From JAHEDH01 sp963745865 (GTDB lineage: Bacteria; Actinomycetota; Acidimicrobiia; Spongiisociales; ZC4RG35), in the NCBI GenBank assembly GCA_963745865.1, contig CAVUYZ010000004.1, forward strand, positions 496,001-560,000: a DNA stretch of 64,000 nucleotides. The letters are read 5' to 3'. The position numbers and the translations under genes are program-made. The notes beneath the pieces were generated by a model, which ran no database searches, was not told the DNA's origin, and was given only the letters and a program-made list of their open reading frames with translations. Of the stretch, positions 19,031-29,018 are shown in pieces; position 1 is the first letter of the stretch; every line of letters starts with the position of its first letter.

Positions 19031-19254
19031 GGCTCTGCCGGGACCGACTCAGCGCGATCGGTGAACAGGCCCTGGGCGAGTTCTGTGTCGTCGGCGGTGA
19101 GGTCGATCGAGATGGCGGAACAGACTCCGCAGATTCGCCGCTGGATCCCGGGTCCGATCCTCTGGCTCGAGGTGTATCGGTGGGCGTCGTCGCGGCACTC
19201 GGCGGGTGTTCTCGATCGAGTGAAGAACCTCACTTCGCGGAGTGTAGGGACCAC
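19027..19254 (-). CDS. Small conserved CxxC protein
   Basis: A 75-residue protein with a Cys pair RRICGVCSAISIDL plus an upstream Cys in TPAECRDDAHRY, suggesting a small zinc ribbon. The order SRTPAEC-HRYTSSQRIGPGIQRR-CGVC is familiar from short actinobacterial proteins of unknown role. Its stop overlaps the start of the MutT1-like gene (ATGA), so the two are translationally coupled. A GTG in EVRFFTRSRTP, a few codons inside, is an alternative start. Confidence 0.65.
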   Translation of the reverse strand: MVPTLREVRFFTRSRTPAECRDDAHRYTSSQRIGPGIQRRICGVCSAISIDLTADDTELAQGLFTDRAESVPAEP

Positions 19255-19255
19255 C

Positions 19256-19807
19256 TCAGTCGGATCCGGGCATCCCGAAATGGGCCTTGAGGGTCTCGGC
19301 TGCCTCGCTCATCGAGTTGACGCAGGTCACCAGGCTGCGGTCAGCGCCGATCTCGTCAGAGATCTGCTCGACGAGACGTCGCCAGGTGGGGCCGACCACG
19401 ATGTTTGGTTTCGGTTGGCCGCCACTCAAGGGAGCCACGAAGCATGTGTTCCACGAGACGATGAATTCCGCCAGCGTGCCGATCGACCCCGGAAGGGTGA
19501 TGGTCGCGTCGGAGATGTCGACGACGCGGGCGATGCGAGCCGCGATCGTGTCGACCGGCTCCTCGGCTGTGACCGACGCGTTCGGCGCGGTCCGGGCGGG
19601 GAACACCGAGGGTGCAGTGATTCCGATCACGTGGCCGCCTGCCTCGTCGGCTCCGACGCTCGTTGCTTCCATCAGGCCGCCGTATCCGCCGTTCACGATC
19701 ACGAAACCCGCCTCTGCAAGCGTCTTTCCGAGGCGCATGGCATCGCGGTAGACCGGCTGGTCCTCGGTCGCCCGTGACGAACCGAAGATGGAGATCTTTG
19801 GGGACAT
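19256..19807 (-). CDS. LOG family protein (TIGR00725-like)
   Basis: A 183-residue Rossmann-fold protein. IFGSSRATED opens it, GFVIVNGGYGGLMEATSVGA gives the GGxxGxM-like nucleotide loop, and ITLPGSIGTLAEF corresponds to the PGGxGTxxE catalytic motif, with Ser in place of one Gly. LOG enzymes release free bases from nucleoside monophosphates (cytokinin activation). The PGSxGT substitution may change activity. ATG 19807 is chosen because it places the first beta strand at the N-terminus. Confidence 0.8.
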   Translation of the reverse strand: MSPKISIFGSSRATEDQPVYRDAMRLGKTLAEAGFVIVNGGYGGLMEATSVGADEAGGHVIGITAPSVFPARTAPNASVTAEEPVDTIAARIARVVDISDATITLPGSIGTLAEFIVSWNTCFVAPLSGGQPKPNIVVGPTWRRLVEQISDEIGADRSLVTCVNSMSEAAETLKAHFGMPGSD

Positions 19808-19818
19808 GCCCCGGCACG

Positions 19819-20568
19819 TTACCCGAGCCGATCTGACTCGCCGCCTCCGACCCGCGCGAGGACGGATGCGTGGATGAGATCTCGCTCGCGATCGAGCAGC
19901 GAGTTGTGGATCGATCGCTCGAGCCAGACGAGTGTGCAATCGCCTCCGAAGGCCTCGGCCAACTGTCTGCCACTTCTGGGATCGACGGTTTGGTCGACGA
20001 GCGATTGGATGACCAGCGTCGGAGCCGTCACGGTTCGTGCCGCAGCATGCGCCCGGCGGCTGATCGACAGGAGATCCGCAGCCGATCGGGTCGGGTGCGA
20101 GGGGTAGGGAACCCAGTATTCGGATACATCGTCATCGAGATCCGGTGGGTCGGACGTAGACCACTCGACCTTCGGGCGAAGCCGATGGACGAACGGCGTC
20201 AGGAGGATGCGCTTGTCGCGAAAGGTGATGGGAGAGTTGATCGTCGAGATGGTGGTGGCGCCTGCTGATGCTCCGACGATGATCGAGATGAGCCCACCCA
20301 TCGAGAGGCCGACGAGATGGACCTCGTCGTGCGTCGACGCGGCACCGGCCCTGGCCATCTGGATGGCACCGATCCAGTCGTCGTCCGAGCTGTCAGCCAT
20401 GTCCGCGGGAGTGGTGCCGTGACCGGGCAGCAGCGGCGCGATCACCGTGTATCCACGGTCGTGCAGAAAGCCTCCGAGCGGACGGAAGTGGGCGGGGATG
20501 CCGGTGAACCCGTGAACGAGGATCACGGCGCGGCCGTTGGAACCGTCGTGGCGAAATGGCTCGGACAT
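19819..20568 (-). CDS. Alpha/beta hydrolase (carboxylesterase/monoacylglycerol lipase type)
   Basis: Oxyanion segment ILVHGFTGIPAHF, nucleophile elbow GLSMGG, acid in QSLVDQTVDP and His in LERSIHNSLLDRERD make a full catalytic triad. The layout and roughly 250-residue length match the Est30/monoglyceride-lipase group, which hydrolyses short-chain esters or monoacylglycerols. It is cytosolic, with no signal peptide. ATG 20568 (MSEPFRHDG) is preferred over 20604. It diverges from hisC with about 100 bp between. Confidence 0.85.
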   Translation of the reverse strand: MSEPFRHDGSNGRAVILVHGFTGIPAHFRPLGGFLHDRGYTVIAPLLPGHGTTPADMADSSDDDWIGAIQMARAGAASTHDEVHLVGLSMGGLISIIVGASAGATTISTINSPITFRDKRILLTPFVHRLRPKVEWSTSDPPDLDDDVSEYWVPYPSHPTRSAADLLSISRRAHAAARTVTAPTLVIQSLVDQTVDPRSGRQLAEAFGGDCTLVWLERSIHNSLLDRERDLIHASVLARVGGGESDRLG

Positions 20569-20669
20569 TGGGTGGAGTGACTGGCGGGCCGACGGGGAGC
20601 GCATCGACCTGGAGGCTACCGCCCGAGCGAGCCCGGCCGAGTGGTGCGACGAAGAGGTAGCGTTGGGTC

Positions 20670-21767
20670 ATGCCGACGTTTCGCGAAGACATCAGACAGA
20701 TCTCCCCGTATCGGCCCGGCCGTCCGGTGGAGGAGGTGGCTCGGGAACGTGGATTCGACCCGGCGGGGATCGTCAAGCTCGCCTCGAACGAATCGCCGCT
20801 CCCGCCGGTTTCGACCGCCCTCGCCGCCATCACCGATGCGGTTGTCGGGGTGAACCGCTACCCAGACAACGACTGCCACGACCTCCGCCACCGACTGGCG
20901 TTGCACCTCGATGTCGGCGTGAGCAACCTCTGGGTTGGCGCCGGATCATCCGAATTGCTCAGGGTCGTCGCCACGGCGGTTGGAGGGCCTGGCACCAACG
21001 CCGTCTACGCATGGCCGTCGTTCGTCGTGTATCGCCTGGCCTCGATCATCGCTGGATCGAGCTACACAGAGGTACCTCTCGACGGTGCCCACCGACACGA
21101 TCTCTCGGCGATTGCCGATGCCATCGACGACCAGACCACGGTGGTCTACGTCTGCAACCCGAACAACCCGACGGGTTCGCACCTCTCAGCAGCGGAGATC
21201 ACCGAGTTCATCGAGCAGGTGCCCGAGCGCGTCCTCGTCGTGATCGACGAGGCCTATCACGAGTACGTGACCGCTGACGACTACCACACGGCCATCAATC
21301 ATGCGATCGAGCGGACGAACGTCGTCGTCATCAGGACGTTCTCGAAGGTCTATGGGCTCGCAGCGCTGCGTGTCGGCTACGGGATCGGGCATCCCGAGAC
21401 GATCGGCGAGCTCCGCAAAGCCCAAGCGCCATTCACGGTGACCAGCCTCGGTCAGATCGGAGCGGTTGCGTCGCTCGAGGAGCCGCATGAGATTCGGAGA
21501 CGGATCGAGGACAACGCGATCGAGCGGAGTCGCCTCGAGCAGGCGTTCGAGGTCCGGGACATCGAGTTCGTCCGCTCGCAAGCCAACTTCGTCTATCTCC
21601 GTCTGGGAGCGAGCACTGCCACCACCACCGCGGCCTTTCTGGAGCACGCGGTGATCCTGCGGCCATTCTCGAGCGGTTGGGTCCGGGTGAGTGTCGGGAC
21701 CCGAGACGAGAACGACCGGTTCCTCACCGCCCTCGATGCAGAGGTCGACAACCTCGGAGCGACCTGA
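20670..21767 (+). CDS. hisC: Histidinol-phosphate aminotransferase
   Basis: A 365-residue class I/II PLP aminotransferase. It starts with DIRQISPYRPGRPVEEVARE and KLASNESPLPP, the diagnostic HisC opening. It continues with RYPDNDCHDLRHRLA, VCNPNNPTGSHL, VIDEAYHEYV and the Schiff-base Lys in RTFSKVYGLAALRVGY. It converts imidazole-acetol phosphate to histidinol phosphate. No other his gene lies in the window; some HisC paralogues act on aromatic amino acids, so phenylalanine/tyrosine transamination is an alternative. Frame intact. Confidence 0.85.
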   Translation: MPTFREDIRQISPYRPGRPVEEVARERGFDPAGIVKLASNESPLPPVSTALAAITDAVVGVNRYPDNDCHDLRHRLALHLDVGVSNLWVGAGSSELLRVVATAVGGPGTNAVYAWPSFVVYRLASIIAGSSYTEVPLDGAHRHDLSAIADAIDDQTTVVYVCNPNNPTGSHLSAAEITEFIEQVPERVLVVIDEAYHEYVTADDYHTAINHAIERTNVVVIRTFSKVYGLAALRVGYGIGHPETIGELRKAQAPFTVTSLGQIGAVASLEEPHEIRRRIEDNAIERSRLEQAFEVRDIEFVRSQANFVYLRLGASTATTTAAFLEHAVILRPFSSGWVRVSVGTRDENDRFLTALDAEVDNLGAT

Positions 21768-21999
21768 CCGGGACGAAGAGCAATGTCGCCGCGATTCTCG
21801 GCGAGTTCCTCGACATCGGCTTGTCACCGATTGCTGTCATACTGGCGTCCGCCATGCAGCGGTCGTCGACGGTCGAGTGCGTGGCATCGATGATGCGTCG
21901 TCTGACGATCGACTCCGTATCGGCTGAAATCGGATCGGCTGAAGTCTGATCGTTTGACTCCGAGGCGCACCACCCGAGAACAACCAGAACAGGGGAATC

Positions 22000-24529
22000 G
22001 TGAAATTCATCATCCGCTTCTTTGCCAACGCGGTGGGCAAGTCACCGGGCCTCGTCATCGGTGTGACCCTCGTCCTCACACTCGGCTTCGGTTATCTCAA
22101 CACCCAGGTCGAGAACAGCACCGGGCAGGAGGGCTTCTCGCCCGACAACCCCGAGATCCTGGCGTCCGAGCGGATCGGCGAGTACTTCGGCGAATCGGCG
22201 ACTCAAGCCGTCATGCAGGTCGTGGTCCGGTCCGAGGCGGGCGATGTGATCACGAGCGCTGGACTTGCTGCCGCCAACGACGTCGTGGCTGAACTGCAGG
22301 CCAGCGATGCCGGGCAGTTCATCAGCAACTCTGAGCAGCAGCCGGGGCTCGTGACGTTCATGGCGCCGGTCCAGCAGGCTGCTGCCACCGGCTCCGTCGA
22401 CCCGGCCGCTGTTGGCCTCGGACCAAGGCGTCCAGCAGGTCTACGAGGCGGCGCTCGCAGATGGTGGCGAGCAGCTGGGCTTCGTCTCACAGCTCGTGTC
22501 CGAAGATCGCTCGACCGGCCTGATCCTCGTCTTCATCGACACCACCGACGACATCGATGCCCAGGTCGAGCGTGAAACTGCCATCGCCGACGTGATCGGA
22601 TCGATCGATACCGGAGCAGACATCGAGCTCCGCCCCTTCAGCTTCTCGCTTCTCTTTGGTGAGGATTCGGGCTTCGAGTCCGAAATCGGACGCCTCTTCG
22701 GGACCGCATTTGCAATCATCATTGCGATCCTCTTGTTCGTCTACTGGCTCAAGCCGCGAGGCGCGAACGGCAGGTTCGGCCGCTCTGCGAGGCGGACCCT
22801 TGCAGACATGGCCATGACGATGGTCACAATCGTCATGGCGATCGTCTGGATGAACGGCATCGGCGCTCTGCTCCAGAAGGCGGGCGTGCTCGGTCCATTC
22901 TCCGAGATCGCTCAGATCGTCCCGATCCTGCTGATCGGTCTCGGTGTCGACTACGGCATCCACCTCACGTCGCGATATCGCGAGGAGGTCGGATCCGGCG
23001 AGAGTGTCGACGGGGGAATTCGCAAGGCGATCGGCACGGTTGGCGTCGCCCTCACGCTCGCCACGTTGACGACCTGCATCGGCTTTCTCACCAACGTCTT
23101 CAATCCGATTCCCGCTCTCCGCGACTTCGGCATCCTCGCCGCGGTCGGCATTGCGGCCTCGTTCGTCTTGATGCTCACCTTCGTGCCTGCCATCAGGGAG
23201 ATCCTCGACCGTCGGGCTGAGTCGGGCGGTCGGATCCCCACCGAAGCGATGGGCGCCACCGGGAGCCGGTTCCTGCCGCAGATCATGGAGCGGACCGCAG
23301 TCCTCGCAGAGCGGGCACCGGTACCGACACTGGCGGTCATGCTCGTTCTCGGCGGTCTCGGCTATCTCGGCCTGACCAACATCTCGACCGAGTTCTCCTT
23401 CACCGACTTCCTGCCGGCTGACAGCCCGGTGGTCGAGACCTTCGACATCATCTCCGAGGAATTCGGTGGTGGGTTCGGTGAGACCACCCAGGTGCTCGTC
23501 GAAGGCGACGTGGCGGTCCCCGAGGTCCACAATGCCATGATTGCCGCGGCCGCCAACATGGTCGATACGCCGGACGTGCTCACGTTCGCAACACCGTTCG
23601 GCGAGCAGGCGGCAGTCACGTCCCCGGCTTCGGTGGTGCGACAACTGCTCATTCCGGGCCCTGACGGCGTTCCGTCCAACCCCGAATTCGCCCAGTTCGC
23701 CGTCCAGAACGGCCTCGATCCCGAGACAGGGACGATGAGCGACGATGCCGATGTGGCCGCGATCTACACCGAGGCAGCGGGAATTTCGCCGGAGATGGCC
23801 GGCGTGATCTCGCTGGACGGTGGATCGTCGGCCGCGTTGATCGAGATCAGCACCCAGGCCGGTGAGAACGGAGCGCTGGATCTTCAGGCCGCCCTCGAAT
23901 CCGACCTCGCGCCGCTCGACAGTGCCGGCGTCGACACCGTCGCCACGTCCCAGAACATCATTTCGGGCGTCATCGTGTCATCGCTCTCGAGTTCCCAGGT
24001 GAATTCGCTGGTGATCACGTTGATCGCCGCCACGATCGTGTTGATGATCAGCTTCTGGTTCGAGAATCGCCGCCCGTTCCTCGGTGTGATCACCATGGTG
24101 CCAGTCGCCCTCGTCGTGCTGTGGACGTTCGGGTTGATGTACGTCAGCGGTATCCCGTTCGGCCCGGTGACGGCGACGCTGACGGGTCTCGCAGTCGGGA
24201 TCGGTGTTCCGTACACGATCCACATGGCACGTCGGTTCGAGGAGGACCGAGCCCGGTTCGACAACATCGAGGATGCGATCCGGTCGACCACCCGGAACAC
24301 GGGCGGCGCCCTCGCCGGTTCTGCTTTCACGACTGCAGCCGGCTTCGGCATTCTCGTCACGTCGACGCTCACGCCGTTCCAGCAGATGGGCCAGGTGACC
24401 GCGTACGCCATCGCCCTCAGCCTCGCCGGTGCCGTGCTCGTGCTGCCGTCGATGCTGGTGTTGTGGGAGACGTGGCACCGTCGTCGCGGTGACGCCGAGG
24501 TCGAGAGGCCGACGGTGTCGGTCGTTTGA
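22000..24529 (+). CDS. RND/MMPL family transporter, frameshifted
   Basis: About 843 residues with the double RND layout. The first half has an N-terminal helix, an extracytoplasmic domain and a helix block containing VDYGIHLTSRYREEVGSGES. The second half repeats this with a large domain (TNISTEFSFTDFLPADSPVV) and a helix block containing VGIGVPYTIHMARRFEEDRA. The paired G-x-x-Y-x-I-H-x-x-x-R-(Y/F) segments in each half are the MMPL/RND signature. A frame change lies near 22420. Proton-driven export of lipids or hydrophobic compounds is the family role; the cargo is unknown. No adaptor or regulator is adjacent. Confidence 0.85.
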
Positions 24530-24623
24530 CGGGCTTCCGTCAGTCTCGATCACTGCGCCTGACCCCCTGTCCGACATCGCGGGCGGGGTACCGTTGGAGC
24601 GTCATCGACAGGAGCATCCGAAC

Positions 24624-25034
24624 ATGCCAAACCTCGAACCGTTCTGCGTGATCAACGCAACGATCAGCCCGAGAATGCTCGGTACCATGCCACTCGGGAC
24701 CAGGGTCGACTTTCCGTTCGAGGGTTTTGCGACGAGCGACCATTGGGACGGGCAACGGCCGGTCATCGGCGTGGACTACGTCACGATTCGGCCAGACGGG
24801 AACATGGATCTCGAGATCCGTGGCACGATCGGCGAGAAGCGCGACACCGTCTCCTATCGGGCGACCGGCGTCAGCCTGGGGATCTCCAAGACCGAGGCGC
24901 AGCCACAAGAGCTGATCGTGTTTCAGACCGGGAACGAAGAGCTGGCGTGGCTCAACTCGGTGGTCGGGATCGGTCTCGGCCGTGGAACCGGCGCCGACCT
25001 ACAGCTCACCATCTACATCGTCAGGCCGGACTGA
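24624..25034 (+). CDS. DUF3237-like protein
   Basis: A 136-residue all-beta protein. PVIGVDYVTIRPDGNMDLEI and LAWLNSVVGIGLGRGTGADL correspond in position to the conserved strands of DUF3237 (UPF0311), a small barrel family of unknown function often linked to aromatic or terpenoid catabolic genes. An AGGAG site at 24610-24615 supports ATG 24624. Identification rests on pattern resemblance and is moderate. Confidence 0.6.
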   Translation: MPNLEPFCVINATISPRMLGTMPLGTRVDFPFEGFATSDHWDGQRPVIGVDYVTIRPDGNMDLEIRGTIGEKRDTVSYRATGVSLGISKTEAQPQELIVFQTGNEELAWLNSVVGIGLGRGTGADLQLTIYIVRPD

Positions 25035-25038
25035 GCCG

Positions 25039-25629
25039 ATGCCGGACTTCGGCCTGCTCGCCGGCGCCGGCTGGGCCTCCGGCATCAATCTCTACGCCGT
25101 CACGCTCGTGCTCGGCCTGGCCGGGCGATTCGGGTGGTCCGAGATCCCGAGCGTGCTCACCCGGACCGATGTGCTGGTGGTCGCCGGTCTGTTGTACACG
25201 ATCGAGTTCGTGGGCGACAAGATCCCCTATCTGGACAACCTGTGGGATCTCGCGAACACGGTGATTCGACCCTTGGGTGGGGCAGCGCTCGGTGTGGTGA
25301 TCGCCGGGCAGAGTGATTCGATCGGGGCGGCGCTCGGAGGGCTGGTTGCCGGAGCGCTGGCGTTGTCGGCTCACTCGGCCAAGGCAACCACCCGGGCCGC
25401 GGTCAACACCTCACCCGAACCGGTCTCGAACGCCATCATCTCGGTGGCTGAGGACGGTCTCGCGTCTGGTCTCACGGTTGCTGCGATCGTGGCGCCGATC
25501 CCGACATTGATCGTGGTGATCTGCCTGGCGGTCGCCGGCATAGCGGTCACGGTGAAGCTGTGGGGGACGGTGCGACGACTCGTGCGGCGGAACCGGGTCC
25601 GGGCGGGGTCAGGTCACGTCAGGCTCTGA
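25039..25629 (+). CDS. DUF4126 membrane protein
   Basis: A 196-residue integral membrane protein with about five hydrophobic segments. GWASGINLYAVTLVLGLAGR near the start and DKIPYLDNLWDLANTVIRPL, with the conserved P-x-LD-x-LWD, are the DUF4126 signature. Function is unknown. It starts 4 bp after the DUF3237-like gene and is likely cotranscribed. Its last 11 bp overlap the end of the convergent crotonase gene. Confidence 0.8.
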   Translation: MPDFGLLAGAGWASGINLYAVTLVLGLAGRFGWSEIPSVLTRTDVLVVAGLLYTIEFVGDKIPYLDNLWDLANTVIRPLGGAALGVVIAGQSDSIGAALGGLVAGALALSAHSAKATTRAAVNTSPEPVSNAIISVAEDGLASGLTVAAIVAPIPTLIVVICLAVAGIAVTVKLWGTVRRLVRRNRVRAGSGHVRL

Positions 25630-26392
25630 ACTCCGGTGGACGCTTTTCGAGAAAGGCAGCCATGCCTTCGAGATGGGTCGGTAGGGCACCGAGTTCGCCC
25701 TGTACCTCGGCTTCGTCGTCGAGGGTCGACCCGAGTGATGCTCCGGCAGCCCGATGCAACAGATGGCGGGTGGCGGGATAGGCGACCGTGGGGCCATCAG
25801 CGAGATCGGAAGCGAAGTCCAAAGCATCGGTGAGCAGCGTTCCAGGTTCTGAGGTGCGGATGGACAGCCCGAGGCGCAGCGACTCGTCAGCATCGACGCG
25901 GCGACCCGTCATGGCGATCTCCATCGCCCGGGACACCCCCACCATGGCGGGGAGGAACCACGAAGAGCCGGTGTCGGGGATCAACCCGACGTTGATGAAC
26001 GCACTCATGAAGAACGCCCGCTCCGACAGTATCCGAACGTCGCATGCCAGAGCCACCCCCATGCCGGCCCCGGCCGCCACGCCGTTGATGGCCGCCACGG
26101 TCGGGATCGGTGCCGCGAGCAGTGCGTCGACGATGGGGTTGAACCGCTCGGTGATCACGTGGTGGAGATCGGGCCCGTCGGCCTCGTACTCGCGCTGGAG
26201 GTCGCCGAGGTCCGCACCGGCGCAGAAGGCCTTTCCCGCTCCGGTGACGATCGCGGCACGGGTCTCGGCTCCGGCACGTTCTATCGCTCCCACGAGACCG
26301 TCCGACACGGACTGGTCTATCGAGTTGAACACGTCTGGCCGATCGACGGTGATGATGGCAACGTCGCCTGATGTCTCGTATCGAACGCTCAT
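25619..26392 (-). CDS. Enoyl-CoA hydratase/isomerase (crotonase)
   Basis: A 257-residue crotonase. The oxyanion-hole segments GAGKAFCAGADLGDL and NGVAAGAGMGVALACD are present, followed by FINVGLIPDTGSSWFLPAMV. The Asp in PDTGSSW, in place of the hydratase Glu, resembles PaaG-type isomerases rather than classical hydratases. Role: handling of enoyl-CoA in fatty or aromatic acid degradation. No other beta-oxidation gene is adjacent, so it appears isolated. Confidence 0.85.
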   Translation of the reverse strand: MSVRYETSGDVAIITVDRPDVFNSIDQSVSDGLVGAIERAGAETRAAIVTGAGKAFCAGADLGDLQREYEADGPDLHHVITERFNPIVDALLAAPIPTVAAINGVAAGAGMGVALACDVRILSERAFFMSAFINVGLIPDTGSSWFLPAMVGVSRAMEIAMTGRRVDADESLRLGLSIRTSEPGTLLTDALDFASDLADGPTVAYPATRHLLHRAAGASLGSTLDDEAEVQGELGALPTHLEGMAAFLEKRPPEFRA

Positions 26393-26506
26393 GCAAAGGT
26401 CCTGGTCGACAGCTCAGCTGAAACTACCCGACCGCGTCGGCGATGGGATGCTCAAGACCGGTCCGGTACGTGACGATGATCTTCCCAGCAGCCAGAAAGC
26501 CGATGC

Positions 26507-27367
26507 GTGAGATACAAAGGTCAGCTCTTCGTCGATGATCAGACCGCGTTCGTCGGCCTGCCGGTTGAACTCGTCCTCATGGACAGCCAGCTCGCGGTGA
26601 GCTCCGGGGACGAGATGATCGGGCGATATCCCCTGGGCGAGACCACCGTTGAGCGGATCGGAGGTGAGCGCTTCCAGATCGACATCGGCTCCGAGTCGCT
26701 CATCTTCGTCGCCGACGACGCGCTCGGGTTCTCATACGAGGCGTTGCCGTTCATCCGGTCGGGCGGCTCGCATCCCACTTCGGTCGGGTTCAAACGGTTC
26801 GTGCAAAAGGTCTTTCGCGGTCATGGCGATCAACACGTTCCAGAACCTCGTTCGACCGCTCCCGCCGCCGACGATGTCGGGGAGGGAGCTCGGGCCTTCG
26901 TCGATGACGAGATCCTCGACCTCCTGGAGGCGCCCCCACCGGTTCGAGCCCCAGACGTCGAGCCAGACCACGAACTGACCGTCGACGAGCAGGCAGCCGA
27001 GGCGACGACACATTCCGTCCCCGCGTCCAGTCCGGCGCCTGAGCCGTCGTCGAAGCCCCGCTGTGAGGGAGCTCTGTCGGACGGGAGTCAGTGTCCGATG
27101 GAGCCATTGGGCGGCAGTCGTCTCTGCTACACGCACACGGGCCGTCTCGACGGACAGCGAGCTGCCCTCGAGGAGCGCACCGAGCGTGCGGTTGCTGCCG
27201 CGACCAGGATCGGACTTCCAGATCTCGACGATGTTCTCGGACGCCTCGAAAAGGCGGTCGCCCAGGTTCACGATGGTTCGCTGTCTCCCCAGCAGGCGAT
27301 GGCGATGGCGTCGCTCGTTCAGGCGATGGTGGAAACGATCGAGCTGTCCGGGACGCACCAGGACTGA
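26507..27367 (+). CDS. Hypothetical protein with C-terminal Cys/His cluster
   Basis: A 286-residue protein with no recognised family. The N-terminal 95 residues are beta-rich and PH-like in rhythm (MRYKGQLFVDDQTAFVGLPV). The middle is acidic and Pro-rich and probably disordered. A compact Cys/His motif follows (PRCEGALSDGSQC, then SRLCYTHTGR), resembling a zinc knuckle, and the protein ends in a helical tail of repeated Met-Ala. GTG at 26507 is the likely start. It may be an adaptor that binds through the N-terminal sheet; this is inference. Confidence 0.55.
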   Translation: MRYKGQLFVDDQTAFVGLPVELVLMDSQLAVSSGDEMIGRYPLGETTVERIGGERFQIDIGSESLIFVADDALGFSYEALPFIRSGGSHPTSVGFKRFVQKVFRGHGDQHVPEPRSTAPAADDVGEGARAFVDDEILDLLEAPPPVRAPDVEPDHELTVDEQAAEATTHSVPASSPAPEPSSKPRCEGALSDGSQCPMEPLGGSRLCYTHTGRLDGQRAALEERTERAVAAATRIGLPDLDDVLGRLEKAVAQVHDGSLSPQQAMAMASLVQAMVETIELSGTHQD

Positions 27368-27418
27368 TCCCGGGGCGTCATCTCCGCGCTCGGTATCGTC
27401 GGCCGGGACGGGAGAAGG

Positions 27419-28619
27419 ATGGTGGAGCAGTTGGGAGCAGCCCGATGCTCATTCTGCGGCCTGAGGAGATCCGAGGTCGACGCACTCGCGGTCGGGATGG
27501 ATGGCGCAGCCATCTGCACCGCGTGCGCCGAACTGGCGGCGGGCATCGTCGATCCTCCCGTCCATCATCGCGAGATCGTGTATCGCGGCCTGTCGAGTGT
27601 CGTCACCAATGACCCACGGATCGGACCGGACTTCGGCACGATCGACGACGCCGCCATCGTCGTTCGCAACGACCACGTCGCCTGGATCGGCTCCGAACGC
27701 GACCTTCCCATGCGGTATCGCGAGTATCCCGAGATCGAGTGCGAGGGCCGTATGGCGATCCCTGGGTTCGTCGATGCCGGAACCGAATTGCTCGGCGCCG
27801 TCCCCGACCATCGGCCCGATCCTGATGAGATGATCGGCACCGCCGCATCAGCCATGCGGGTGGCGCTCGCCCATGGCGTGACGATGCTCGACGTGCGGGC
27901 GGGAGGATCGGGCGACGCCACGGTCGATGCTGTCCTCCTCGCTGCAGCACGGGCTGCATCCGATCTCGCCGACCCTCAGCGCATCGGCATCACCTGGGTG
28001 GCCGGTCGAAGGGCTGACGCCAACTTCCTGGTGGACGTGATGGCGCCAACTGTCGGGCGCATTGCGTCCGCGGTCGAACTCTCCTGCTCCGGGGGTGACG
28101 GCGTCGACCTCCTCGCTCGACAGCTCGCCAGTCTCCGTCGGCTGCCGGTCAGGGTCCGGCTGTGCGAGATCGATCCGGATGCATGCGCGGCGCTGGCCGA
28201 GGGAGCACTCACCGTCGAGTCCGAGCGATGGTCCGTCCTGCCCCCCGACGTCACTCCGGTGCTCGAACCGCTGTCGCTGCTCGATGGAGTCCCCGTCGAC
28301 GCCCGCTCGGTGTGGGATGCGGGTGGCCGCCCTGCCATCGCGGACGCGATCGAACCCGGACGGCCGGTCGGTGGCGGGGATGACGCTCGCCATCACGCTC
28401 GCCGTGGGATTGTGCGGGCTCACGATCGGCGAGGCACTCTGGGCGGCGACCCGCGGCGGTGCGCTCGCCCTCGGAGATTCCGAGCGTGGACGGCTTCGGG
28501 TCACGGATCCAGCTGATTTTGTCGTTCTCGACACCCACGACCCGGTCACGCTCGTCAGGAATCCAGATACGAATCCGGTATGGAGGGTCGTCGTCAACGG
28601 CCAGCAAGTGGCGGTATGA
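27419..28619 (+). CDS. ClpX-type zinc finger fused to imidazolonepropionase-like amidohydrolase, frameshifted
   Basis: Residues 10-42 match the ClpX zinc-binding domain: CSFCGLRRSEVDALAVG then AAICTACAELAAGIV, giving C-x2-C-x(n)-C-x2-C. The rest follows the HutI/amidohydrolase layout: a beta-sandwich start, MAIPGFVDAGTELLGA, AHGVTMLDVRAGGSGDA, and a C-terminal LAITLAVGLCGLTIGEALWA then ATRGGALAL. The metal HxH expected after PGFVD is replaced by AGTEL, so the classical metal site is lost. A frame change near 28372 separates the last 80 residues. It could be a non-catalytic adaptor rather than an enzyme (inference). Confidence 0.7.
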
Positions 28620-28697
28620 CGGCAGTTTCGACCCTTGTGTGACTATGTTCAGCTGCATCCCGGGAGGTCCGGGACCAGGTTTCCCTGAGGAGGACCG

Positions 28698-28991
28698 ATG
28701 AACAAGACCGAGATGGCGCAGAAGCTGGCGAAGAAGGCCGACATCTCTCAGGCGCAGGCTGGGGAGATCATCGATCACATCTTCTCCACCAAGGACGGAG
28801 AGGGCATCATCGCTGTGGAGCTCGATGCCGGACGCAAACTGTCGATTGCCGGTTTCGGAAGCTTCACGACGAAGAGCCGCTCGGCTCGTAAGGGCCGCAA
28901 TCCCGCCACCGGCGAGGAGATCCAGATTCCCGCAAAGAAGTACGCTCACTTCTCTGCGGCGAAGGGCCTGAAGGACCGCGTCGCCGAGTGA
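28698..28991 (+). CDS. HU family DNA-binding protein
   Basis: A 97-residue histone-like protein. It starts MNKTEMAQKLAKKADISQAQ, then LSIAGFGSFTTKSRSARKGR followed by NPATGEEIQIPAKKY, the DNA-binding arm with the conserved RNPxTG. It lacks the long Lys/Ala tail of mycobacterial HupB. A strong GAGGAGG site precedes the ATG. It bends and compacts DNA. A hairpin follows 28 bp after the stop. Confidence 0.92.
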   Translation: MNKTEMAQKLAKKADISQAQAGEIIDHIFSTKDGEGIIAVELDAGRKLSIAGFGSFTTKSRSARKGRNPATGEEIQIPAKKYAHFSAAKGLKDRVAE

Positions 28992-29018
28992 GACGAACCC
29001 CATCGGATCTGATCCGAG

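Noticed and set aside
24527..24542. Terminator TGACGG-GCTT-CCGTCA after the MMPL gene
   Set aside because: The stem is only 6 bp and includes the stop codon; too weak to list as a feature.
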